Positions 16,479 through 25,438 of a stretch of 41,156 bases of DNA are shown piece by piece. The DNA comes from an uncultured Bacteroidota bacterium. GTDB lineage: Bacteria; Bacteroidota; Bacteroidia; Chitinophagales; Chitinophagaceae. The notes beneath the pieces are model-generated. The model did no database searches, had not been told where the DNA came from, and was given only the letters and a program-made list of their open reading frames with translations. The stretch lies in assembly GCA_903877645.1 (NCBI GenBank), contig CAIRES010000009.1:1-41156 (forward strand), in the 5' to 3' direction. The translations under genes and the position numbers were made by a program. Numbering within the stretch: position 1 is the first letter of the stretch; every line of letters starts with the position of its first letter.

Positions 16479-19400
16479 ATGAATAAATACATACTCTTTT
16501 TTATTTTTATTGTCGCCGGATACAATCTGCATGCTCAATGCAATGTAAGTTCCCTGAAGATAAATACAGGTTATGATCCGCTGACAGGCACTGCGGTTGC
16601 ACCGGGTACCGATGGAGGTACACCCGTTCCGGATCCACATTGGACAGTAACTGCCGAAAGCCCTTCTATTGCGACCGCTATATTTTCTACCGGGTTGATA
16701 GAAGTTGTTCCGGGAAGTGCCGCTGATGTTATCCCCACACTTGGCGGATGGACAGGCGATCCCGGGGGTACACCTGGCGGCTGGCTCAGTTGCATCAATT
16801 CTAATACATATACTACAGATGGTACCGGCCCCAGCGGTACTGTATATAGCATGACCTTTGGCCGCTCTTTCAGGATGTGTACTGATGACAACATTACTCT
16901 TGATTTTTACATAGCAGCGGATAATTATGTGCCGGTAATGGATATAGATGGTACAACTCTTTCTTTTGCAGAGACCCTACCGGCAGTAGGAACTTATTTC
17001 ACTACATTCACACATTATACACAAACAATTGCGCTGACTGCCGGTACACACACAGTACATGTAACAGTTATTAATTACAATGATGCGGGTGGGCCTGAAT
17101 CTAATCCCAGTGGCCTCAATATCTACGGCACGGTTGCATCCGCAACAGGTGTGAATACACTTGTGAGCGAAAGCTCCGCCAGTTGCGCCACGTTTTCCTG
17201 CGGCGGTATTTGCAATGCACTAAGCCTTGTGGATACACTGCATCAGTGTGCGGGCACTACTGTTGTTCTTCCCGCTTCGATCGTTGGTACTGATTCAGTA
17301 TTAAGCATATTGTGGACACCCCCTACCGGCTTGTCTGCGACCAATGTTATTGCGCCAACACTTACTGTTGGTACCGTTTCATCATATTATTATATCACTG
17401 TAAAATCGCTGGTGCCTGACAATTTGGTCGCTAATGGTGACTTTGGTGCAGGCAATACGGGGTTTACCAGCTCATACACCTATTCGGCGCCCCCAAGCAG
17501 TATATTGATAGAAGGCGACTATTCTGTTTATACAAACCCTTTCGGTGTCCATAGTGGGTTTACCTCATTTGGCGACCATACCACGGGAACAGGCAATATG
17601 CTGATCCTTAACGGCGGCCCTACTCCCACAGATGTATGGTGCGAAACGGTGCCTGTGACACCGAATACCGACTATGATTTTTCAGCATGGATAGCAAATT
17701 GTTCATCCGTAACTGTAGGCCCTGATGTGCCGATCATGCAGTTCAAGATCAATGGCGTTTTAATCGGCACACCTACTTCTATCACTGCTGCGCCGGGTAC
17801 CTGGGTGAATTTTTTCAATACCTGGAATAGCGGGCTCAGCACTACTGCCAGCATTTGTATTTATGATGCTAATACCGCTGTTGCAGGTAATGATTTTGTG
17901 CTCGATGATATTTCTTTCGTGCCCATTTGCGTGACCAAGGACAGCGTTTATATTGATGTCAAAATACCAGACACCACTACCGCGCTTGTCATGGATACTA
18001 CGTTATGCATTGACAAAGGGCCGCTTACACTTAGTGGCGTTCCCGGCTATCTGGCTTACGCCTGGAATACCGGCGCAGGGTCAATCTCCGTAGCCGAGGG
18101 TACCAGCGGTACCTATTGGGTGCGCAATCTCAACCTCTGTGCCGTCCTGGTGGACACGTTTCATATCAATTACATTCCTCTTCCCAATGTCTTCATTGGT
18201 AATGATACGGCCTTCTGTATCGGCAATACCATCACATTATATTCCGCTCAGCCTACTGGCAGTGCATACTTATGGAGTGACGGTACAACCGGTGACTCCA
18301 TCCATGTGTCCACATCCGGTACTTACTGGCTACAGGTATACAATGGCACCAACAGCACCAATGGCTGTACCGTCACGGATTCTATACATGTGCTGGTATC
18401 TCCATTCCCTATCGTAGATCTCGGCCCTGATCAGTTCAACTGCCTGGGCAATGCGGTTACATTATCTTCGTCTGTGAGTTACATTGCGCCTGCTTACCTT
18501 TGGAGTAACTTCAGTACAGGGCCTTCGCTTACTGTTGCGACTACCGGCGCTTACTGGCTACAGGTTACCGTTGCCGGCTGTGCCGCCGCCGATAGCATCA
18601 ATGTCACTATCATCTACGACACCTTTACCCTGCACAATGTGGATACCGCTATCTGTAAAGGCAATGCTGTGCAGGCATACCTCACTATCAACCCATCTGC
18701 CACTGTACAATGGCTGCCTACTGCCGGTATATCTGCATCAACAACGCCAAGTCCATTGATCATTCCTGATACATCTGCCGAGTACACCGCAAACATTTCC
18801 ATTGATGGCTGCCCGGTAAAAACAGCTTCGTTCTTTATCGATGTACAGCCTAATCCGCAGGTGTATATCGGTAATAACCGGTCTGTCTGTGCCAATGACA
18901 CATTGCATCTGCTGGCTTCTGTAACGCCGGCGTGGTACACGCATTATGCCTATCACTGGTCGCCCGCCGCCTACTTTGACGATAGCACCTATCCTTATGC
19001 AGTGTACACCCCGGGTACTGATACTACGATCATACTTACGGTGACAACCCCTGATAATTGTAAAGGTGTCGATTCTATAAAGGTGGCCGTTCATCCGGCT
19101 GATTTCGCGCATCTTGATTCTGTATTCAATGTATGCCCCGGCGATTCGGTGCAATTACAGCCAACGGGTGGGGTAGCCTATCACTGGAGTCCCGGCATAT
19201 ACCTGAGCGATTCCCTTTCTGCTGCTCCATGGCTCAAGGCAATAACCTCGCAGTATTACACGCTGATAGCTACCAGCGCTTTTGGTTGCCTCGATACGCT
19301 TTCTGCACACATCACTGTGCGGCCCAACGCAGTGATCTTCCTGGACAATGGCCCAATCACTTTATATCCCGGACAGTCATACCAGATAACACCACAAAGC

Positions 19401-19835
19401 AACTGCACCTATTTTTCCTGGTTCCCGACTGCCGGACTAAGTGATGCCAACATATCCAATCCGCTGGCCACCCCCGGTATCAGCACAAAGTATATAGTGC
19501 ATGGTTCCAACGAATGGGGTTGTACAGCAATTGATTCTTTGGATATCAACATAGACGGATCTTCTGCACTTTCTTTGCCCAACGCATTCACACCGGGTGG
19601 CGAAGTAAATGGCACATTGTATTTGCTGAACAGGGGCATATCATCACTGCATTACTTCAGGGTATTCAATCGCTGGGGCAATAAAGTATTCGAGACCAGC
19701 GACCTCTCTAAAGGATGGGACGGCAATTATAAAGGTACTCCTCAGCCTTATGACGTATATGTATATGAGATAGAGGCTGTGGGCAACGACGGCACCACAT
19801 TCCACAAACAGGGAAATGTGACCCTTATACGGTAG
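16479..19835 (+). CDS. Giant secreted Ig-like protein with T9SS type-B sorting domain, copy 2
   Basis: This is a tandem paralogue of the preceding gene, 1118 residues from the ATG at 16479 (MNKYILFFIFIVAGYNLHAQ signal peptide). The order is the same: N-terminal module (GTPVPDPHWTVTAESPSIAT shared), a beta-sandwich starting NLVANGDFGAG and ending FVLDDISF, Ig-like repeats, and the type-B sorting domain ending KQGNVTLIR. The middle (about residues 245-570) has diverged strongly from copy 1, whereas the last 544 residues are almost identical. The variable middle suggests different binding specificity presented on a common stalk and anchor. Export is inferred through the type IX system. The 151 bases between the two genes contain a duplicated leader, so each copy probably has its own promoter. 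Confidence 0.88.
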   Translation: MNKYILFFIFIVAGYNLHAQCNVSSLKINTGYDPLTGTAVAPGTDGGTPVPDPHWTVTAESPSIATAIFSTGLIEVVPGSAADVIPTLGGWTGDPGGTPGGWLSCINSNTYTTDGTGPSGTVYSMTFGRSFRMCTDDNITLDFYIAADNYVPVMDIDGTTLSFAETLPAVGTYFTTFTHYTQTIALTAGTHTVHVTVINYNDAGGPESNPSGLNIYGTVASATGVNTLVSESSASCATFSCGGICNALSLVDTLHQCAGTTVVLPASIVGTDSVLSILWTPPTGLSATNVIAPTLTVGTVSSYYYITVKSLVPDNLVANGDFGAGNTGFTSSYTYSAPPSSILIEGDYSVYTNPFGVHSGFTSFGDHTTGTGNMLILNGGPTPTDVWCETVPVTPNTDYDFSAWIANCSSVTVGPDVPIMQFKINGVLIGTPTSITAAPGTWVNFFNTWNSGLSTTASICIYDANTAVAGNDFVLDDISFVPICVTKDSVYIDVKIPDTTTALVMDTTLCIDKGPLTLSGVPGYLAYAWNTGAGSISVAEGTSGTYWVRNLNLCAVLVDTFHINYIPLPNVFIGNDTAFCIGNTITLYSAQPTGSAYLWSDGTTGDSIHVSTSGTYWLQVYNGTNSTNGCTVTDSIHVLVSPFPIVDLGPDQFNCLGNAVTLSSSVSYIAPAYLWSNFSTGPSLTVATTGAYWLQVTVAGCAAADSINVTIIYDTFTLHNVDTAICKGNAVQAYLTINPSATVQWLPTAGISASTTPSPLIIPDTSAEYTANISIDGCPVKTASFFIDVQPNPQVYIGNNRSVCANDTLHLLASVTPAWYTHYAYHWSPAAYFDDSTYPYAVYTPGTDTTIILTVTTPDNCKGVDSIKVAVHPADFAHLDSVFNVCPGDSVQLQPTGGVAYHWSPGIYLSDSLSAAPWLKAITSQYYTLIATSAFGCLDTLSAHITVRPNAVIFLDNGPITLYPGQSYQITPQSNCTYFSWFPTAGLSDANISNPLATPGISTKYIVHGSNEWGCTAIDSLDINIDGSSALSLPNAFTPGGEVNGTLYLLNRGISSLHYFRVFNRWGNKVFETSDLSKGWDGNYKGTPQPYDVYVYEIEAVGNDGTTFHKQGNVTLIR
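18201..19835 (+). repeat. Near-identical tract, partner of 14694-16328
   Basis: Second member of the 1635-base direct repeat. Synonymous differences are patchy (for example around 18378-18420 and 18770-18800) between stretches without any change, as expected after gene conversion. Confidence 0.85.
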
Positions 19836-19875
19836 TTTACCTCATATTTATTAATAATTTATTTCAGGTTTAAAT

Positions 19876-19907
19876 TTTGTTCTTTTAATCCAACTGCACT
19901 ATCTTTG
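19876..19907 (+). promoter_or_regulatory. rpsP promoter, TTTG-N20-TATCTTTG
   Basis: TTTG at 19876-19879, a 20-base spacer and TATCTTTG at 19900-19907 match the Bacteroidota housekeeping sigma consensus well. The predicted leader before the ATG at 19955 is about 40 bases. Confidence 0.7.
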
Positions 19908-19954
19908 CAATCCAAAAATTTTTTATTGTTTAACGCAAAATAATTTCTATTATT

Positions 19955-20479
19955 ATGTCGGTAAAAATCCGTCTCCAGAGACATGGGTCTAAAAAGCGCC
20001 CATTCTATTTCATCGTTGTGGCTACAACTACTGCCCCCCGCGATGGTAAATTCATTGAAAAATTAGGTACTTACAACCCACTGACCGTGCCTGCAACTGT
20101 TCGCATCAGCCGCGAGCGCTCATTGCATTGGCTCGACAAGGGCGCACAACCTACCAACACATGCCGTCGTATCTTATCCTTCAAGGGCGTTCTGTTCCTG
20201 AAGCACCTGATGCGTGGTGTATCCCTCGGCCTGTTCGACGAAACTACAGCAATGGAGAAATTCGAAAAATGGAATGGCGAGCACGAAGAGCTGGTAGCTA
20301 AGCGTGAAGAAACACACCGTAAGCATAAGAGCGACAAACGTCACGAAGCAATGCGTGAATCAGTACGTAAAGTAGAAGAAAAGAACATAGCCCGTGCCCA
20401 GGTTGCAGAAGCCCAGGCCGAAGTTGATGCCGAAGACAATGCTGCTGAAGCACAGCCGGAAACAACACAGGAAGGTTAG
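19955..20479 (+). CDS. rpsP: 30S ribosomal protein S16
   Basis: S16 is an assembly protein of the small ribosomal subunit. The N-terminal 80 residues are canonical: [38 protein letters not shown] and the DKGAQPTNT segment. At 174 residues it is about twice the E. coli length, because of a charged helical and acidic C-terminal extension ([17 protein letters not shown], ending QPETTQEG) that is usual in Bacteroidota. It has a strong promoter upstream and a perfect hairpin terminator downstream, so it is a single-gene unit here. The rimM and trmD genes that often follow are absent. Confidence 0.97.
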   Translation: MSVKIRLQRHGSKKRPFYFIVVATTTAPRDGKFIEKLGTYNPLTVPATVRISRERSLHWLDKGAQPTNTCRRILSFKGVLFLKHLMRGVSLGLFDETTAMEKFEKWNGEHEELVAKREETHRKHKSDKRHEAMRESVRKVEEKNIARAQVAEAQAEVDAEDNAAEAQPETTQEG

Positions 20480-20502
20480 TCTTTCATACAATACTCATAG
20501 TA

Positions 20503-20536
20503 GAAAAGCAACGCTGATGCGTTGCTTTTCTCTTTT
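20503..20536 (+). terminator. Rho-independent terminator of rpsP
   Basis: A perfect 12-bp stem, GAAAAGCAACGC with loop TGAT and GCGTTGCTTTTC, is followed by a T-rich run (TCTTTT). It lies 24 bases after the rpsP stop and can also serve the convergent methyltransferase side through its A-rich 5' arm. Confidence 0.9.
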
Positions 20537-20584
20537 AGGTTATTTGAGTAACGATTTTTTTCTTCCAGCTGTTGGGAGAAGAGG

Positions 20585-21313
20585 TTATATCCTCCCCTCC
20601 GCTACACAAGTAACTCCAAACATCTTATTGGCGCTGGCAATCTTCATTTCAGCAGAGGTGAGCCCCAGTAATATCTTATTGGTCAGCGGGTTGAACTTCC
20701 GCATATTCGATTCGGCTTCTTTTTTCTTCATATTGCTCAGTTTCCTCGCTACCCACACCATCGGGAACAGGCTGCCATAGAGGTAGTAGCTGTTCTTTAT
20801 GTCGCTGTAATGCGCCTTGTTCAGCACGTCGCGCAGCATAGGTATTTTGTAGCGGCGGTAATGCCCCAGGTAGTCGTCGTGCCCGCTCCACAATGAGTTG
20901 AATGCAGGTACGGTGATGAAAAAGAAATTTTTGTCGCCCACGCAATTGGCCTTTATCTCCTTAAGCATTTTCAGGTCATCTTCCAGGTGTTCCAGCACAT
21001 CCATTAGTATCACCAGCCCGTTCTCTATCCGGTCTGGTATGCGCAGTGTTTTTTCTATTTTGGATCCTTTGGATGCGGCAATTTCTTCAGCTGTATAGTT
21101 AATGTCTACCAGGTACACTTTCTTCACCTGTTCCTTAAATTCCTTTTCTATTGATATGGCAAAAAATCCTGAACCCGAACCTACATCCACAATCGTGACC
21201 TGGGGAACTGATTTCAGCACTTTGCGGGTATAGGCGATCAGGGGTTTTATTTTGCTCTGGTAATACCAATGCACATCAGGGTTTACGCCTTGTTCTAATT
21301 CTTTTAAGTCCAT
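20585..21313 (-). CDS. Class I SAM-dependent methyltransferase
   Basis: This roughly 242-residue protein has the SAM-binding motif I VTIVDVGSGSGFFA, an acidic end of strand 2 (VYLVDINY) and the motif VLIMDVLEHLEDD of the UbiG/ubiE-like group. The C-terminal part (GHYRRYKIPMLRDVL, then SLFPMVWVARKL) resembles methyltransferases found beside glycosyltransferases. A TATTTTTG promoter box on the minus strand covers an upstream ATG at 21334, so I choose the ATG 21311-21313 (MDLKELEQG). It is divergent from the polyprenyl-phosphate glycosyltransferase, with 67 bases between starts, and so may be co-regulated with it. The substrate, possibly a sugar or lipid carrier, is not evident. Confidence 0.85.
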   Translation of the reverse strand: MDLKELEQGVNPDVHWYYQSKIKPLIAYTRKVLKSVPQVTIVDVGSGSGFFAISIEKEFKEQVKKVYLVDINYTAEEIAASKGSKIEKTLRIPDRIENGLVILMDVLEHLEDDLKMLKEIKANCVGDKNFFFITVPAFNSLWSGHDDYLGHYRRYKIPMLRDVLNKAHYSDIKNSYYLYGSLFPMVWVARKLSNMKKKEAESNMRKFNPLTNKILLGLTSAEMKIASANKMFGVTCVAEGRI

Positions 21314-21331
21314 TACTTGGGTGAATTTTAA

Positions 21332-21362
21332 CAAAAATAGCTACTTTTATAACCTTAACAAG
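21332..21362 (-). promoter_or_regulatory. Methyltransferase promoter (TATTTTTG with upstream TTG)
   Basis: The minus strand reads TATTTTTG at 21339-21332, with CTTG about 19 bases upstream. It lies 18 bases before the ATG at 21313, which fixes that start. On the plus strand TACTTTTA at 21342-21349 may be the -7 box of the divergent glycosyltransferase. Confidence 0.5.
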
Positions 21363-21380
21363 TTTTCGCCTGATTTACTT

Positions 21381-22133
21381 ATGACCGACACTACAATGCC
21401 TCTTCCTCTCTCCCTTGTAATACCATGCTATAACGAGTCGGATAGGATAGGACTGTTGTTTGCAGGCCTCAGTTCTTTTAAGCAAAAGTGGCCCGGCGCA
21501 TTCGAGGTCATCATCATCAACGATGGCAGTAAAGACAATACAGAAGCCCTGTTGCTGGATAACGAATTTTATAAGCAGAATAAAGACTTTGTATCTATCT
21601 ATTCGCAAGCCAATACCGGTAAAGGAGGTGCATTGAGAAACGGTGTTTTAAAGGCCAAAGGCGACTTCATACTTACCCTCGATGCCGATATGGCTGCTCC
21701 ACCCGAAGAACTGACCAAGTGGTATGCTATGTGGAATGGCAGGCCTGCCGATAATACCATATACATCGGCTCCAGGGAACATAAAGATTCCATGATCACC
21801 AAGCAGGGCGACCGCAAGGTGGCCGGCAACATTTTTAATACTATAGTGAGGATACTCACTCCCTTAAAAATAAGGGACACTCAGTGCGGTTTTAAATTGT
21901 ATCCCGCAGATGCAGGTAAGAAACTCTTTACCAACCTGCAAACCTATGGCTGGGCACATGATGTGGAACTGCTGTATAAAGCATACCTCGATAAAGTCAA
22001 TATTGTAGAAATGCCCCTTGCTTGGAATGCAGTAGAGGGCAGCAAGATCAGCCTCTTCAGCGATGGCTTTAAAATGCTCACCGAAATAATGACCATTGTA
22101 GTGCGCACCCGTGCGCAGTATACCAAAAAATAA
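21381..22133 (+). CDS. Polyprenyl-phosphate glycosyltransferase (Dol-P-glucose/mannose synthase-like, GT2)
   Basis: The 251-residue GT2 enzyme resembles dolichyl-phosphate beta-glucosyltransferase: LSLVIPCYNESDRI, VIIINDGSKDNTEALL, GKGGALRNGVLKAKGDFIL, the metal-binding TLDADMAAPP, IGSREHKDS and RDTQCGFKLYPADAG. It would load a sugar from a nucleotide donor onto undecaprenyl-phosphate at the inner face of the membrane, giving a lipid-linked donor for GT-C enzymes. The upstream part of the frame before 21381 is not conserved-looking; the ATG at 21381 or 21396 is the start. The GT-C/TPR gene follows after 12 bases, strongly suggesting donor-maker and donor-user in one operon. Confidence 0.86.
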   Translation: MTDTTMPLPLSLVIPCYNESDRIGLLFAGLSSFKQKWPGAFEVIIINDGSKDNTEALLLDNEFYKQNKDFVSIYSQANTGKGGALRNGVLKAKGDFILTLDADMAAPPEELTKWYAMWNGRPADNTIYIGSREHKDSMITKQGDRKVAGNIFNTIVRILTPLKIRDTQCGFKLYPADAGKKLFTNLQTYGWAHDVELLYKAYLDKVNIVEMPLAWNAVEGSKISLFSDGFKMLTEIMTIVVRTRAQYTKK

Positions 22134-22145
22134 AAAAAATATAAG

Positions 22146-24050
22146 ATGTTCAATAAGATCAATTTCAAAACGCTCACACTCATTAGCCTCGCTATAATGA
22201 TGGTGGCTATGCTGTGGGCCAGTAAAGATTTCGGTATCACCGGTGACGAGATCACGCAAAATACCTACGGCGAAAAGGTTTACAGCTACTATGCTACCGG
22301 AGGCAAAGACAAATCCTGCCTCGAAGCATTCGGGCGTATATCCAATGCCTTTTACTATGGCGGCTTTTATGATCTGCTATGTGTGACAGTCAATAAATTC
22401 TCTCCCTTTGATCCCTTCAATACCCGCCATTTCATCAATGCCATTTTTGGTTTCCTCATCATAGTCTTTGGCGTGCGCTATGCCCGTTTTCTAAGGGGTT
22501 GGGATGCCGCCTTCCTCGTCGCATGGTTCCTGTTCCTGTCGCCGCGCTTTTTTGGCGAGAGTATGAACAACCCCAAGGATGTGCCTTATGCCCTCGGTAT
22601 GCTCATGGGTGCCTACTATATCAGCAGGCTGGTGGCAGCCTTCCCCAGGATCGGTTGGAAGGATATAGCCGGTGTGGCAGTCGCTATTGGGTTGGCCATC
22701 AGTATCCGTGTGGGTGGTATCCTGCTCATACCGTTCCTTGCTATGGCTGTATTCTTCCAATACCTGTTTACATGGCGCAAAGAATATAAGATCGGCTCTC
22801 CCGAGATAAAGAAGCTGGTACTCTATTGCGTCATTGCCAGCGTGGTTGGTTATGCTATTGGCCTCATTTTTTGGCCATATGCCCTGCAGGATCCACTGAG
22901 CAATCCGTTCACTGCCCTGCATGAAATGACACAATTCTCAACCAGCATTGGTATGCTGTTCAACGACAATAAGATACTGAGCGACAATGTGCCGTGGTAC
23001 TATATACCTAAGTGGCTGTCTATCACCACACCGGTCATTATACTGGTGGGCATAGTGCTATCGCCCTACCTGTTTGTGAGCAAGGAGTATAAGCCCGCGC
23101 AAATATCCTTCCTGTTTTTTGTAGCGCTGTTCCCGCTGTTTTATGTGATCTATAAGAAGTCGCCGCTGTATGATGGCTGGCGGCATTTGTTCTTTATCTA
23201 CCCACCACTCGTCATCATGAGCGGCCTGGCATTTATCACGCTGATGGGTAAGGTGAAGAACCAGTATGGCAAGTATGCTTTTGCGGCAGTTATCTTCATC
23301 GGGCTGGCATTGCCGGCCAAGTGGTGTCTGGCCAACTACCCCAATGAGATCGTCTACTTCAATGAGTTGGAGGGTGGGGTGAATGCCGCATACGGCTATT
23401 ACGAAACAGACTATTACATGAACAGCCTGAAACAAGGCACTTATAAGCTGGCCGAAATGAAAGGCCTATTTACCACAAAAGATAGCTTACAGATAGCCAC
23501 TAATGCCGCAGAGCCTGTCGTGGAATATTTTAAAAGGATAAACCCGTGTATATCGGTTATATATGTGCGCTACCCGCAGCGGTACGAAAGAAAATGGGAT
23601 TACGGTCTGTTCTATACCCGTTTTATGGACAAAGACCTGTTGCAAAATGGCTTCTTCCCGCCGGCCAATACCATATATACCGTAAAGGCTGATAATGCAC
23701 CCCTGTGTGCCGTAGTAAAAGCAGACCCCGAACAACTTGCTTACAAAGCAAGCCAGTTCCTGAAAGCGAATAACTTTGACAGCGCCATTGTCTATTATGA
23801 GCAGCACCTGAAGCAAGACCCTAACGATGAATCATCGTACGACAACTATGCTGTAGCCCTCGCCAGCAAAGGCAGAATACCTGATGCCATAGCCGCTGTG
23901 AACAAAAAGCTGAAAATGGACCCCGAAGACCTTGCCAGCTACCAGTTACTCATCAGCATATATAGGTCTATTGGAGATAGGCAACACGAGCAGGAAGCTG
24001 CTACCACAGCGCAGGCCATACAGGAAAAACAACAAGGGCCGGTGGAGTAG
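22146..24050 (+). CDS. GT-C membrane glycosyltransferase with C-terminal TPR
   Basis: This 634-residue protein has about ten hydrophobic helices in residues 10-400 and a soluble tail. Its first outside loop carries the acidic pair typical of GT-C catalysts (GITGDEITQNTYGEKV). FLSPRFFGESMNNPKDVPYA is a conserved loop of ArnT/PMT-like enzymes. The C-terminal region (about 530-615) has two TPR units with AIVYYEQHLKQDPNDESSYD and AIAAVNKKLKMDPEDLASY. It most likely takes a sugar from a polyprenyl-phosphate donor made by the preceding gene and places it on an extracytoplasmic acceptor. The 12-base gap supports cotranscription. The acceptor is not known; a protein is plausible given the TPR. Confidence 0.78.
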   Translation: MFNKINFKTLTLISLAIMMVAMLWASKDFGITGDEITQNTYGEKVYSYYATGGKDKSCLEAFGRISNAFYYGGFYDLLCVTVNKFSPFDPFNTRHFINAIFGFLIIVFGVRYARFLRGWDAAFLVAWFLFLSPRFFGESMNNPKDVPYALGMLMGAYYISRLVAAFPRIGWKDIAGVAVAIGLAISIRVGGILLIPFLAMAVFFQYLFTWRKEYKIGSPEIKKLVLYCVIASVVGYAIGLIFWPYALQDPLSNPFTALHEMTQFSTSIGMLFNDNKILSDNVPWYYIPKWLSITTPVIILVGIVLSPYLFVSKEYKPAQISFLFFVALFPLFYVIYKKSPLYDGWRHLFFIYPPLVIMSGLAFITLMGKVKNQYGKYAFAAVIFIGLALPAKWCLANYPNEIVYFNELEGGVNAAYGYYETDYYMNSLKQGTYKLAEMKGLFTTKDSLQIATNAAEPVVEYFKRINPCISVIYVRYPQRYERKWDYGLFYTRFMDKDLLQNGFFPPANTIYTVKADNAPLCAVVKADPEQLAYKASQFLKANNFDSAIVYYEQHLKQDPNDESSYDNYAVALASKGRIPDAIAAVNKKLKMDPEDLASYQLLISIYRSIGDRQHEQEAATTAQAIQEKQQGPVE

Positions 24051-24277
24051 ACGTTATACGACAAACATACATTCCCTGCAAATGGAATTTGGTACTTGCT
24101 TCCGATGGCTATCGGGATGGAACTTGGAATTTGGAGTCTGGAATTTGGTACTTGGTACTTGGTACTTGGTACTTGGTACTTGGTACTTGGTACTTGGTCT
24201 CGATCGCTATCTGGATGGAACTTGGAATTTGGAACCTGGAATTTGGTACATTGAGTTTGGTACCTGGAATTTAAAAT
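24051..24277. repeat. Intergenic low-complexity region built from TTGGAAT/TTGGTAC units
   Basis: The 227-base gap is mostly degenerate 7-mers. Two imperfect direct repeats of about 33 bases, 24103-24134 and 24201-24233 (both ending GGATGGAACTTGGAATTTGG), flank the perfect array at 24145-24199. No convincing gene or terminator is present, although open frames occur because the unit is free of stops. Confidence 0.8.
24145..24199 (+). repeat. Tandem TTGGTAC array, seven full copies
   Basis: Seven perfect head-to-tail copies of TTGGTAC run from 24145 to 24193, followed by the partial unit TTGGTC. Flanking DNA has related TTGGAAT units. The array sits between two convergent genes. Confidence 0.95.
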
Positions 24278-24733
24278 CTAATACCCTCTTCTTCCCATTC
24301 CTCTGCCACCGCCACCGTTCCTTTTTTGTTCCAGGCGCTTCATCAGTAGTTGTTTGAATTCGCGTTCGGCTTTGTACATATCGGCCAACTGTGTGGGTGA
24401 TATTATTTTCAGGAACTGGTCATTGTATTTGCGCTTTATGCCTATTACGTCTTGTTGGTAGTCCAGGTTATCGTCTACGGCCTGTCGGGCTGTTGCATCA
24501 TCAGTATCAGATGGGGCGCTCATCCTGTATTTTTGCCTTGTGCTATGTATTTCCTGCTCATAGCTATTATAGAGGGGCACAAACCTTACAGACTGGTCAG
24601 AGGTCAGGTGCAGCCTGTCGGTGATGTACACCATTTTGGCTGCGTGTATCCGCTCCATGTATTGTCCGTGCTGCGCCCATGCGCCGGTAGTGGCGATCAA
24701 TAGTATTAAAATGGACTGAACTAACTTTTTCAT
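24278..24733 (-). CDS. Spy/CpxP-like periplasmic protein
   Basis: This roughly 151-residue exported protein has the signal peptide MKKLVQSILILLIATTGAWA (ATG 24731-24733) and a helical body. Two LTxxQ-type motifs are visible, LTSDQSVRF and ISPTQLADM, the hallmark of Spy/CpxP chaperone-like stress proteins, and helices between them carry DVIGIKRKYNDQFLKI. The tail is Gly/Arg-rich (RNGGGGRGMGRRGY). It is the last gene of an apparent operon with an ECF sigma factor and its anti-sigma factor. In other systems (CnrX, ZraP, CpxP) such proteins sense envelope stress or metals and adjust the cognate signalling, so a sensor role is a reasonable inference. Confidence 0.78.
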   Translation of the reverse strand: MKKLVQSILILLIATTGAWAQHGQYMERIHAAKMVYITDRLHLTSDQSVRFVPLYNSYEQEIHSTRQKYRMSAPSDTDDATARQAVDDNLDYQQDVIGIKRKYNDQFLKIISPTQLADMYKAEREFKQLLMKRLEQKRNGGGGRGMGRRGY

Positions 24734-24763
24734 AAAATATTCACTTTCCTGCTTCTTCAATTA

Positions 24764-25405
24764 TTACTCGGTAATATCCCACCCGGTCTCGTTGAGGTAT
24801 TGCACGATCTCTTTATTATCTACCTGCATACTATTGATGTCGGTATTGCTCATTATCCTGTCCACATCCAGCCGGTAAGACTGCTGCACGTAATCATGTA
24901 TATCATTGCTGGATACCGATGCCAATATATTATCAGGCGCGTTTTGCTGCTGGCCCGAAAAATCGTACGCCGCTACGCCTATGCTCAATATCACCATAGC
25001 TGCCGCGGCCCATCTTATATTCCTGAAAGATAATTTTTGCTGTTTGGGGCTTTCGGTGGCCTTGGCTGTTTGCAACATTTTTGCGGGTAGTGCATCAAAA
25101 TATCCTATGGGTACTGTAAGCGGCATGTCTTTAGGCATTGCCGCGGCTATGCCATCACCCATGGCTATTAAAGCCATATCGGTGGCTACTGTTTCAAAGT
25201 AGCCTTGTGGCACATCAAATGGCATTATTTTGCCCCATACATGCGCCTCATCTGCTGTGGTTATGTCATTGATGAGGTCATTGGTATGGGCTGTAAACTG
25301 CTCAAAATAGCCATTGGGCAGGGTATACGGCATAGCCCGCGGCATACCGGCCAGCGGGCTACCCATACTGTTCAGTTCTTCCGTTATGTCATCTGCCTGT
25401 TTCAT
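24764..25405 (-). CDS. Putative anti-sigma factor with MPxxVPxGYF repeats
   Basis: This roughly 213-residue protein has one transmembrane helix near residues 132-148 (WAAAAMVILSIGVAAYDF). The cytoplasmic part before it carries three copies of a short motif: MPYTLPNGYFEQF, MPFDVPQGYFETV and MPLTVPIGYFDAL. The C-terminal periplasmic part is acidic. It sits directly downstream of the ECF sigma gene (33-base gap) and upstream of the Spy-like gene (30-base gap), which makes an anti-sigma role likely. It lacks the zinc HxxxCxxC anti-sigma motif, so it would bind its sigma in a different way. The ATG at 25403-25405 is preferred over one at 25435. Confidence 0.7.
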   Translation of the reverse strand: MKQADDITEELNSMGSPLAGMPRAMPYTLPNGYFEQFTAHTNDLINDITTADEAHVWGKIMPFDVPQGYFETVATDMALIAMGDGIAAAMPKDMPLTVPIGYFDALPAKMLQTAKATESPKQQKLSFRNIRWAAAAMVILSIGVAAYDFSGQQQNAPDNILASVSSNDIHDYVQQSYRLDVDRIMSNTDINSMQVDNKEIVQYLNETGWDITE

Positions 25406-25438
25406 ACTATTATTAAGACATTCAATGTGCTGCAAGGT

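Noticed and set aside
24103-24233. Array considered as a CRISPR
   Set aside because: Units are 7 bases with no spacers, and no cas genes are present.
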